Source: Candidatus Bathyarchaeota archaeon (GTDB lineage: Archaea; Thermoproteota; Bathyarchaeia; Bathyarchaeales; WAQA01). Taken from it: a DNA stretch of 9,356 bases. Location: positions 1-9,356 of the forward strand of contig WAQA01000220.1 of the NCBI GenBank assembly GCA_015520475.1, read 5' to 3'. A program made the translations under genes and the position numbers. Positions within the stretch are counted from its first letter, which is position 1, and each line of letters starts with the position of its first letter. The notes under the pieces are model-generated. The model worked only from the letters and a program-made list of their open reading frames with translations. It searched no databases and had not been told where the DNA came from. This document shows positions 1 through 5,776 of the stretch, in pieces.

Positions 1-131
1 TTACTGGAAGGATGTTTAGAGAATAATTGATGTATCTCTTGAATCTTCTTCCCCTTCTGCAGGTGTTCCTTGGGTTTATATTGGATCTTCTCGGCATTAT
101 CTTTCGTCCTGACCGCGGAGTTAGCATCCAA
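1..131 (-). CDS. Possible start of a leftward gene running off the window (weak)
   Basis: On the minus strand a frame stays open from just after a TAG at 174-176 to the left edge. The first usable start is a TTG at 131-129, giving about 43 residues rich in Lys, Glu and Gln (…KDNAEKIQYKPKEHLQKG…). No Shine-Dalgarno-like site precedes the TTG, and the start lies inside the stem of a strong inverted repeat. Another minus frame is also open from an ATG at 127-125 but encodes an Arg-rich peptide that looks less protein-like. A TATA-like element sits upstream near 203-212. I recognise no family. It could be a gene start, a degraded gene, or non-coding DNA that happens to be open. Confidence 0.18.
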   Translation of the reverse strand, partial: MDANSAVRTKDNAEKIQYKPKEHLQKGKKIQEIHQLFSKHPSS

Positions 132-176
132 CAGAATAAGGCAGGCTGTAACTTCCCGACTTATTCTGTGATGCTA
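122..176. repeat. Long imperfect inverted repeat (hairpin)
   Basis: ACAGAATAAG at 131-140 pairs perfectly with CTTATTCTGT at 160-169. After a two-base bulge (129-130), AGCATC at 123-128 pairs with GATGCT at 170-175, and T122 can pair with A176. The loop is 19 bases (141-159). Either strand could form this stem as RNA. It may be a structured leader for a leftward transcript, a processing or termination structure about 100 bases after the synthase stop, or a non-coding RNA. Tests for a tRNA fold failed because the loop arms do not pair. Confidence 0.55.
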
Positions 177-187
177 GTAACTTTTAG

Positions 188-200
188 AGGATTGAATCCT
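188..200. promoter_or_regulatory. 13-bp palindrome, possible operator
   Basis: AGGATTGAATCCT is a perfect dyad about a central G. It lies just downstream (in the leftward direction) of the TATA-like element at 203-212, between it and the expected transcription start. Archaeal repressors often bind there. The operator role is inferred from position only. Confidence 0.3.
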
Positions 201-202
201 AA

Positions 203-212
203 ATATAAATTT
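203..212 (-). promoter_or_regulatory. Candidate leftward TATA box
   Basis: On the minus strand the sequence reads AATAAAATTTATATTTAGG, an A-rich BRE-like stretch followed by a TATA-like core. Archaeal spacing of about 25 bases would put the start of transcription near 180, so the hairpin at 122-176 would be at the very 5' end of the RNA. No convincing start codon with a ribosome site follows, so this stays tentative. Confidence 0.25.
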
Positions 213-240
213 TATTGTCTTGATGTTAGGCTTGGTTTCT

Positions 241-256
241 CACTTAGATCTAAGTG
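241..256. repeat. Perfect 16-bp palindrome
   Basis: CACTTAGATCTAAGTG is identical to its own reverse complement with no central spacer. It lies 20 bases beyond the stop of the synthase gene. With no loop it is a poor terminator hairpin but a good shape for a dimeric DNA-binding protein. It is about 30 bases upstream of the candidate leftward TATA box. Confidence 0.45.
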
Positions 257-275
257 TGGATCTCAGTGTGTGGGT

Positions 276-1787
276 TTAGAGGCCTTCCTTGAAGCGTCTA
301 TAAGTCGCGTAATCAACGTACTCTATGAATTTATTTTCAGCCTGATACTTAACTGTGAATTTCTGTCGACTTCTCTTCTCCTCTATTTGCGAGGTCACTA
401 TGAAGGAGTAGGCGTCGCTTCCAGCTCCGGATCCGTAGCTTACAACCATCACCCGCTCCTCCGGCTTGGCTATATCGAGGATTGAGGCTAAACCTATAGG
501 TGAAGAGCCGGAGTATGTATTACCGAACTTGCAGATTTGCAGTCCAGGCATGTATTGTTCTGGCTTAAATCCTAATGACTTGGCAACTTTTACGGGCCAT
601 CTCGGGTTAGGCTGATGGCAGACAAAATAGTCTATGTCGCTTGGTTTCAGCCTAAGCTTCTCCATAAGTTTGCTTCCAGCCTTGAAGATATGCTTGAAGT
701 ATGCTGGTTCCCCAGTGAATCTTCCACCATGCCGTGGGTAGGGCTCTAGATCTCTCCTCCAGAAGTCCGGGGTGTCAGATGAGCATGAGTACCAACCTTC
801 CAGTTCAGCGATGACGTCCTCCATGCCGAAGATGAATGCGCAGCCTCCGAAGCCTACGAAGAAGTCCAGTTCGCCTCCAGGTTCTCCGCGTGGAGCGGCC
901 TGAGAATTGTCTGCGCCGATAACCATCACATAATCCATTGATGCTCTGGGATAATATACAAGAGCAGCTGCATCCTTAAACATGCTTGTAGCAGCCTTAC
1001 ATGCAAATTCCGTGTCAACAGCGTCTATTCCCTGCACGCCTTCCTCCCTCTCCTCTTCACCCAGCTTCAGAACCTGCACAACCTTCGAGGCGATGGGGTT
1101 AACAGCGTATGGATTGGATTCGGAGCCTACGTAAACCTTACCTATCAGGGAATTGTCAACTCCAGAGTGGATCAACGCTAATTTTCCAGCTTCTACGGCC
1201 GCGGTTATCGCGTCTTCATCAATGAATGGAACTGAACGTTCAATGAACCCCTCTTTTATCCTGAACTTGGAGACGTATACTCCATAACCTACTATTCCAG
1301 GAACATCATATGTTTTCTTCGGCTTTACAATCTTGTATTCTTGATGGGGATAATATTCATCGGCCATAGTAAACGTTAAGGAGATTGTTGGGATTATATC
1401 GCTCTGCTCAACAGAGTATCTCCTCCTGAATCTGGGAACAACCTCTCTACCTTCAAATATGGATAGGTCAACATCGTCCTCCCCCAGCATCAAGTCAGTG
1501 ATTCTGCCTGGAACCCTAATCTTCCCATTATGGAAGGAGACTATTCCATAGATGTATGAGCCGAGCTTCCGGAATCTATTCGTTGGCTCCCTAACAACGG
1601 TGCATGTTTCCAGGATCCCCTTATCATAGAATAGGTCGATATCCTCCATCTTGCCGATGCTCTCTCTTCCGCATCTCCCACAGTACCTTCTAATCCTAAA
1701 GTACTCTTTACCGCAGAGGCTGCATCTGCTACCTTTCAGTCTATCGCCAACGTATGCAACTCTCCTCTCAATAGGTTCACTTGCCAT
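276..1787 (-). CDS. DUF35 (zinc ribbon/OB-fold) fused to hydroxymethylglutaryl-CoA synthase
   Basis: The protein has two parts in one 503-residue chain. Residues 1 to about 155 are a DUF35 module: a rubredoxin-like zinc ribbon with Cys22/Cys25 and Cys36/Cys39, then an OB-fold-like region. After a linker, residues from about 163 to the end match archaeal HMG-CoA synthase, which condenses acetyl-CoA with acetoacetyl-CoA to HMG-CoA for the mevalonate pathway. The expected catalytic residues are present: Glu223 (GSESNPYAV), Cys263 (EFACKAAT) and His391 (CHQPNPRWP). Family landmarks TPDFWRRDLEPYPRHGGRFT, GNTYSGSSPIGLA and SYGSGAGSDA are also there. In known archaea DUF35 is usually a separate small protein bridging thiolase and synthase, so the fusion is unusual. 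I chose the ATG at 1787 because GAGGGGG lies 8 bases before it. A GTG at 1820 would add 11 residues but has no ribosome site. The thiolase-like gene is immediately upstream, 22 bases away. The synthase call is strong; whether the physiological product is HMG-CoA depends on the odd thiolase partner. Confidence 0.9.
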   Translation of the reverse strand: MASEPIERRVAYVGDRLKGSRCSLCGKEYFRIRRYCGRCGRESIGKMEDIDLFYDKGILETCTVVREPTNRFRKLGSYIYGIVSFHNGKIRVPGRITDLMLGEDDVDLSIFEGREVVPRFRRRYSVEQSDIIPTISLTFTMADEYYPHQEYKIVKPKKTYDVPGIVGYGVYVSKFRIKEGFIERSVPFIDEDAITAAVEAGKLALIHSGVDNSLIGKVYVGSESNPYAVNPIASKVVQVLKLGEEEREEGVQGIDAVDTEFACKAATSMFKDAAALVYYPRASMDYVMVIGADNSQAAPRGEPGGELDFFVGFGGCAFIFGMEDVIAELEGWYSCSSDTPDFWRRDLEPYPRHGGRFTGEPAYFKHIFKAGSKLMEKLRLKPSDIDYFVCHQPNPRWPVKVAKSLGFKPEQYMPGLQICKFGNTYSGSSPIGLASILDIAKPEERVMVVSYGSGAGSDAYSFIVTSQIEEKRSRQKFTVKYQAENKFIEYVDYATYRRFKEGL

Positions 1788-1795
1788 AGGATCTT

Positions 1796-1802
1796 CCCCC
1801 TC
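1796..1802 (-). promoter_or_regulatory. Ribosome binding site that fixes the fusion gene's start
   Basis: GAGGGGG on the minus strand ends 8 bases before the ATG at 1787. The in-frame upstream GTG at 1820 is preceded by an A/T-rich stretch with no such site. It lies just past the thiolase stop (1812-1810), which supports translational coupling of the two genes. Confidence 0.45.
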
Positions 1803-1809
1803 ATCACAC

Positions 1810-3006
1810 TCACTTAACACTTAAAATATGAACGTAAACTTTAGTTCCGAAACCCTCAATCTCCTGCACACATCCATAAGAGAGGTCTCCGTCAGGATCT
1901 ATCTGGGATGGCCCAGCTTCACCTCTGAGCTGCCTATAAACCTCAAATATCTGCGCTCCGCCAACCGCTCCAAGAGGATTCCCATCAGCCTTAAGCCCGC
2001 CGTCAGTATTCACAAATATCTCTGCACCATCGAATTTGTATGGACCAATGGATCCCTCAAGGCTTTCAGAGATATATTTCCATGATTCACCATCCTTGGA
2101 GAAGCCTAGATCCTCCATGGACACCATCTCCAGAACAGTTGATTGATCATATACTTCCGCCAGCTTCAAATCTTCAATTTTTATATTTGCCATCTTCAAC
2201 GCTTTATCCATCGCTATCCTACTTGCAAGGAGGCCTGTTCTAATCTCACGCGACGGGAATATGATGTAGTCGGTTGCAGATGAAGATCCAACAATATACA
2301 CTGGATCATCATTGTACTCCTTTGATACTTTGCTGCTTGCAAGTATCAGGGCTGTGGCGCCATCTGAGATCGGCGCGAAATCATACATTCCAAGGATGCT
2401 GTGGGATCTGGATCTAGCCTTCAGAACATCCTTCACCTCTATCCGTCTCCTGAAATGGGCGAACATGTTATTTACAGCGTTCGCATGGTTCTTAACGGAT
2501 ATGAGGGCCAACGTTAACTTAATCTTCTCCACATCACTCTCCGAAAAATTATACTTTCGGATATACTCCCTTAATAGGAGCTCATGATTGGACTCCGGTG
2601 TACATCCAGCATAGTAGCTCCATGGATCCTCAAGGATCATGAGGGCATCCCGTATCTTATCTAGGCGATCCGTCATCTTCTCAACTCCACCTACAAGAAC
2701 CAAATCGTATTTTCCAGCCTTTATAGCGTTATATGCGTTTGAGAGGGCGGAGCTGAATGATCTCATCTTCTCCATTGGTATATGCATCTCAAGGAGCTGG
2801 GACATGAATCCCTCCTCTATCCCAATCTTATTGGTGATCTGTAAGAAGTAATCTGAGATGTAGCATGCATCGAGATCCTTACGTTCAATCCCGGCTGAGT
2901 CTAGAGCCATCAAACCCGCCTCATCTATTAAGTCTTCAGGGTCACGTTCATAGTGCTCTCCAAACCTTGTCCTCCCAACCCCTATTATAGCCGGCGCTTC
3001 CCTCAT
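1810..3006 (-). CDS. Thiolase-fold protein (SCP2/archaeal acetyl-CoA acetyltransferase family), apparently lacking catalytic residues
   Basis: The 398-residue length, the start (AIIGVGRTRFGE) and landmarks such as VGGVEKMTD (about residues 105-113), EDLGF and GGLKADGNPLGA place this in the archaeal thiolase family that supplies acetoacetyl-CoA to HMG-CoA synthase. The active-site motifs are altered. Where relatives have the nucleophile in a CASG-type motif, this protein reads KMRSFS, with Met81 at the Cys position. The family HDCF motif reads YDQS (286-289), GHP reads GNP (Asn343), and the C-terminal HN pair appears as QE (381-382). The reading frame is intact, with no stop or frameshift, so it is not an ordinary pseudogene. 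It may be a structural partner of the fused synthase, or a thiolase-fold lyase like the SCP2-thiolase-type aldolases that pair with DUF35 proteins. I chose the ATG at 3006 because GGAGAGGT lies 8 bases upstream; the longer TTG start at 3024 has no such site. It is the first gene of the operon. Family confidence is high; activity is uncertain. Confidence 0.85.
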   Translation of the reverse strand: MREAPAIIGVGRTRFGEHYERDPEDLIDEAGLMALDSAGIERKDLDACYISDYFLQITNKIGIEEGFMSQLLEMHIPMEKMRSFSSALSNAYNAIKAGKYDLVLVGGVEKMTDRLDKIRDALMILEDPWSYYAGCTPESNHELLLREYIRKYNFSESDVEKIKLTLALISVKNHANAVNNMFAHFRRRIEVKDVLKARSRSHSILGMYDFAPISDGATALILASSKVSKEYNDDPVYIVGSSSATDYIIFPSREIRTGLLASRIAMDKALKMANIKIEDLKLAEVYDQSTVLEMVSMEDLGFSKDGESWKYISESLEGSIGPYKFDGAEIFVNTDGGLKADGNPLGAVGGAQIFEVYRQLRGEAGPSQIDPDGDLSYGCVQEIEGFGTKVYVHILSVK

Positions 3007-3014
3007 AGCTGTAT

Positions 3015-3022
3015 ACCTCTCC
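3015..3022 (-). promoter_or_regulatory. Ribosome binding site for the thiolase-like gene
   Basis: GGAGAGGT on the minus strand lies 8 bases before the ATG at 3006, favouring it over the in-frame TTG at 3024, which overlaps this site and has only A/T-rich sequence upstream. Confidence 0.5.
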
Positions 3023-3058
3023 AAATAGGATGTAAAGACTAATATGGACAGTGGATCT

Positions 3059-3072
3059 ATTTTAAATATTTG
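3059..3072 (-). promoter_or_regulatory. Candidate promoter of the thiolase/HMG-CoA synthase operon
   Basis: The minus strand reads CAGCAAATATTTAAAATAG, an A-rich BRE-like start followed by a TATA-like core. About 25 bases on, transcription would start near 3038-3040, leaving a leader of roughly 30 bases before the ATG at 3006 that includes the ribosome site. No other equally good TATA element is at that distance. Confidence 0.4.
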
Positions 3073-3185
3073 CTGTTTTCCGCTTTTACAGGGTTTAGAG
3101 AGTGGGGAGCAGTTCCAGTTACATTTACGTTTATGAATGTTAACCGTCTATGGTGATGCTTGGAAGAAGTTGGGGATACATCAAC

Positions 3186-3202
3186 AAAATTTTAATTTAA
3201 AG
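3186..3202 (+). promoter_or_regulatory. Candidate promoter of the purD-like operon
   Basis: CAAAATTTTAATTTAAAGG is a run of A/T with a TATA-like core about 45 to 55 bases before the chosen start codon. That predicts a leader of around 20 bases holding the GGTGA ribosome site. The core is not a strong consensus match. The promoter is divergent from that of the thiolase operon. Confidence 0.35.
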
Positions 3203-3233
3203 GAGTCTATTTTTAGTTCGATGTTTACTTAAC

Positions 3234-3238
3234 GGTGA
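3234..3238 (+). promoter_or_regulatory. Ribosome binding site for the purD-like gene
   Basis: GGTGA lies 5 bases before the ATG at 3244. The in-frame GTG at 3235 overlaps this element, so it is more likely part of the ribosome site than the start codon. Confidence 0.45.
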
Positions 3239-3243
3239 GTAGG

Positions 3244-4662
3244 ATGGATAAGGTTGGCATTTTACTGGTTTCATATGGTTCTAGAGCTGTGGCAATGGCT
3301 GATGCCTTCTGTAGAAGTGAAGAGTATAGACCTGAACTGTACATAGTTGATAAGCAGAGGAACCCATACAATCTGAGGATGGCTAAGGAGCATATAGTCA
3401 TACCAGACCTGAACGTGGATTTAATCTGTAAATTCGCTAAGAGGTTTAAGGATAAGATAAGATTTGGAATAGTTGGACCGGAGAAGCCGATAATCAATGG
3501 AGTGAGGGATCTCGTTGAGAAGGAGACAGGCATACCTATGATATGCCCAACAAAGAAGTATGCGTTGGAAGGAAGTAAAGTGGCTCAACGTCTCCTCTTC
3601 CAGGAGGTCGCTCCAGAAGTCAATCCTAAATTCAAGGTCTTCGATCCTAAAGATTATAGAGGCATAAATGAGGTTAAGAGGGATCTCTATAGATGGCTGG
3701 ATGAACTGGATAATAGAGTGGCTGTAAAACCTGACGCCCCAGCAGCTGGGAAGGGAGTCGGTGTATGGGGGGATCACTTCAACACTAGAGAGGAGCTCCT
3801 CGCACATTTCATGGCTAATTTTAAGGAGGGACCGGTAATAGTTGAAGAGAAGATTGAAGGTGAAGAGTCCAGCTACCAGGCCTTCTGCGATGGGAAGCAT
3901 CTAGCACCCCTTCCAGAAACAAGAGACTATAAGAGAGCCTTCGAAGGTGATAGGGGACCAAATACTGGAGGGATGGGATCATACAAGGATAGAGGGGATC
4001 ACCTTCCATTCATGACCAGAGAAGACAGGGATAGAGAGATAGAGATAGTTGAGAGGATATTTAGGAGGCTTAAGGGGAGGGGAAGCAATCCGGAGCTGAG
4101 GGGGATACCGTTCTATGAAGCCTTCATCCACACCGGTGGAGAACCCAAGATCCTAGAGAATAATAGTAGGCCTGGGGACCCTGAGATCCAGAACATCCTA
4201 CCCCTCTTAGAGGATGACTTCATAGATGTCTGCTTCAGGATTATAGATGGAGACTTGAAGAATGTGAGGGTTGATGAGAAGGCTTCAGTAGTTATATATA
4301 AGACACCTCCAAACTACGGAGGATACATGGACGTATTCCCTCAAAGAGTAAATGTTGAGGAGATTGGAACACCCGTAATACTGGAGAAGGCTGAGAGGAT
4401 AGCGTCGGAGTACGGAGGAAAGATGAGGATATATCCTGGATCAATGGAGGCTAGGAAGGATGGAAATTATGCGTTAAAGTCTAGGACGGTCTGTGTAGTT
4501 GGGATTGCTGAATCAATAGAGGAGGCTAGGAGAATCTCTCTGGAGGGAATAGAGGCTATCAAGGGAGGGGGACTCTGGTATAGAAGCGACATAGCCTCAA
4601 AGGAACATATAGAGAAGAGTATAAAGCATATGGAGCTCTTGAGAAAGGCTGGAAGGGAATGA
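3244..4662 (+). CDS. purD: PurD-family ATP-grasp ligase (phosphoribosylamine-glycine ligase-like)
   Basis: The family makes glycinamide ribonucleotide from phosphoribosylamine, glycine and ATP in cytoplasmic purine synthesis. The 472 residues follow the PurD order: an N-terminal Rossmann-like domain, VGPEKPIINGVRDL (about 77-90), ALEGSKVAQRLL (107-118), the ATP-grasp strand VKPDAPAAGKGVGV (161-174), VEEKIEGEESS (200-210), the signature RGPNTGGMGSY (237-247), metal/ATP-site ENNSRPGDPEIQ (305-316), and the C-terminal domain ending in WYRSDIA. Two features are atypical. The first glycine loop reads SYGSRAVAMA instead of the usual GGREHA-type motif, and the chain is about 40 residues longer than the typical bacterial enzyme of about 430. 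It could be the organism's only GAR ligase or a paralog with another amine substrate; its neighbours are not purine genes, which keeps the second option open. I chose the ATG at 3244. It is first in the operon, and its stop overlaps the next start (ATGA). Confidence 0.8.
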   Translation: MDKVGILLVSYGSRAVAMADAFCRSEEYRPELYIVDKQRNPYNLRMAKEHIVIPDLNVDLICKFAKRFKDKIRFGIVGPEKPIINGVRDLVEKETGIPMICPTKKYALEGSKVAQRLLFQEVAPEVNPKFKVFDPKDYRGINEVKRDLYRWLDELDNRVAVKPDAPAAGKGVGVWGDHFNTREELLAHFMANFKEGPVIVEEKIEGEESSYQAFCDGKHLAPLPETRDYKRAFEGDRGPNTGGMGSYKDRGDHLPFMTREDRDREIEIVERIFRRLKGRGSNPELRGIPFYEAFIHTGGEPKILENNSRPGDPEIQNILPLLEDDFIDVCFRIIDGDLKNVRVDEKASVVIYKTPPNYGGYMDVFPQRVNVEEIGTPVILEKAERIASEYGGKMRIYPGSMEARKDGNYALKSRTVCVVGIAESIEEARRISLEGIEAIKGGGLWYRSDIASKEHIEKSIKHMELLRKAGRE

Positions 4663-5756
4663 ACGGATATTCCTGTAAGAGGAGAGTCTTCATCACCGAC
4701 TGTGAAGGGCCAATCTCAAAGAATGATAATGCGTTTGAGCTTACAAGCCACTTTATACCCGGAGGGGAACATCTATTCGCCCTAATAAGTAGATATGATG
4801 ATGTCCAAGCGGATATAGTGAAGAGGAAGGGATACAAGGCAGGCGACACGCTTAAGCTTATACTACCATTCCTAAAGGCTTATGGAGTTACAAATGAGAA
4901 GATGAGAGAGTTCTCATCGAGGAGTATACTGCTTGTTCCAGGAGCAGCAGAGACCCTCAACTACATCAAGAATATTATGCCTTCATTCATGATCAGCACG
5001 AGCTATGAGCAGTATATTGATGCAGTATGTAGAGCAGTTAATTTTCCAAGGGAGAACGTTTACTGTACAAGGCTCAACATAGACAGGTACGTTCTCAGCC
5101 AAGAAGATATAGAGACGCTGATGGCTCTCAGAGAAGAGATCGTTCAGATGCCCATGATCAACATTCCAAAGAACGCTAGATCATTGGATGACTTCTCAGA
5201 GGAGGATAGGAGAACGATTAAACGGTTAGATGATATCTTCTGGAGGATAATTCCAGAGACATCCGCTGGACAGATCCTATATGATGTGAATCCAGTAGGC
5301 GGAACCGAAAAAGCCAGCGCAGTTAAAGATATAATGGATAGGACAGGGGCGGATCCATCTGACATAATGTATGTAGGTGACAGCATCACGGATGTTGAAC
5401 CGTTCAGGATGATCCGTGAAGGGGGAGGACTAACAGTATCATTTAACGGAAATCAGTATGCTATAAGAGAAGCTGAGGTTGCGGTTATGTCAAGCCACAC
5501 TATCATAACGTCGACGCTAGCAGATATCTTCAACAGATTCGGAAGAGAGAAGGTGTTAGAGGTGATTGAGGACTGGAGTGTAGGCTCACTTAAACGTTAC
5601 TGCAGCCCGGAGTTGATGAGTGATCTCGGCAGGATATTCCCTGATAACCTTCCAAGAGCCGAGATTATAACGGAGAGGAACATGGAGAGGCTTATGGAGG
5701 AGAGCAGCAGGTTCAGGAGAACCGTTAGGGGAGAAAAGATAGGTAAGCTTGGATGA
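4659..5756 (+). CDS. HAD-superfamily protein, archaeal COG4030 type ('energy-converting hydrogenase A subunit R'-like)
   Basis: The 365-residue protein has the HAD landmarks in order. Motif I is FITDCEGPIS with Asp14 as predicted nucleophile and Glu16 at the +2 position. Motif II is MISTSYE (Ser113 or Thr114), motif III is Lys218 in GGTEKAS, and motif IV is VGDSITDVEPF with Asp241 and Asp245. The insert between motifs II and III, about 100 residues, would form a cap that selects the substrate. The N-terminal run DCEGPISKNDNAFEL is, as I recall, characteristic of the archaeal family labelled EhaR in methanogens, where it sits near hydrogenase genes but has no proven enzymatic role. No hydrogenase genes are seen here. 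A DxE rather than DxD motif also occurs in enolase-phosphatase-type HAD enzymes (DIEG), so activity is plausible. The ATG overlaps the stop of the purD-like gene, with GGAAGG just before it, implying translational coupling. A phosphatase on a phosphorylated small molecule is the best guess; the substrate is unknown. Confidence 0.75.
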   Translation: MNGYSCKRRVFITDCEGPISKNDNAFELTSHFIPGGEHLFALISRYDDVQADIVKRKGYKAGDTLKLILPFLKAYGVTNEKMREFSSRSILLVPGAAETLNYIKNIMPSFMISTSYEQYIDAVCRAVNFPRENVYCTRLNIDRYVLSQEDIETLMALREEIVQMPMINIPKNARSLDDFSEEDRRTIKRLDDIFWRIIPETSAGQILYDVNPVGGTEKASAVKDIMDRTGADPSDIMYVGDSITDVEPFRMIREGGGLTVSFNGNQYAIREAEVAVMSSHTIITSTLADIFNRFGREKVLEVIEDWSVGSLKRYCSPELMSDLGRIFPDNLPRAEIITERNMERLMEESSRFRRTVRGEKIGKLG

Positions 5757-5776
5757 GGCAGGTGTGAGGAACTGTG

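Larger units (their letters stand above)
1..275. other. Palindrome-rich intergenic region
   Basis: This is the stretch beyond the stop of the DUF35-HMG-CoA synthase gene. It contains three separate dyad-symmetric elements (123-176, 188-200 and 241-256) and a TATA-like sequence on the minus strand. The plus strand also has a long open frame from 27 that runs antisense into the synthase gene; its composition is not convincing as a protein. The likely content is the 3' end of the synthase operon plus a promoter and leader for something to the left. Confidence 0.45.

Noticed and set aside
141..159. Loop sequence CTGTAAC resembling a tRNA-Tyr anticodon loop
   Set aside because: The flanking bases do not pair into an anticodon stem, and no acceptor, D or T arm can be found around it.
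27..485. Plus-strand open frame of about 150 residues at the left edge
   Set aside because: It runs antisense into the well-supported synthase gene, has no ribosome site and has no recognisable protein features.
1788..1820. GTG start extending the fusion protein by 11 residues
   Set aside because: There is no ribosome site before it, the extra residues are acidic and unlike DUF35 starts, and the ATG at 1787 has GAGGGGG at good spacing.
1810..3006. Thiolase-like gene as a pseudogene
   Set aside because: About 400 codons remain open without stops or frameshifts, non-catalytic family motifs are conserved, and it is kept in an operon with an intact partner; loss of catalysis with a preserved fold fits better.
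3121..3140. Small inverted repeat ACATT…AATGT between the divergent promoters
   Set aside because: Five-base arms in A/T-rich DNA are expected by chance, and the element is not placed at either candidate promoter core.
3421..3900. Minus-strand open frame inside the purD-like gene
   Set aside because: The opposite strand carries a full set of PurD motifs; this is a shadow frame without a ribosome site or family features.
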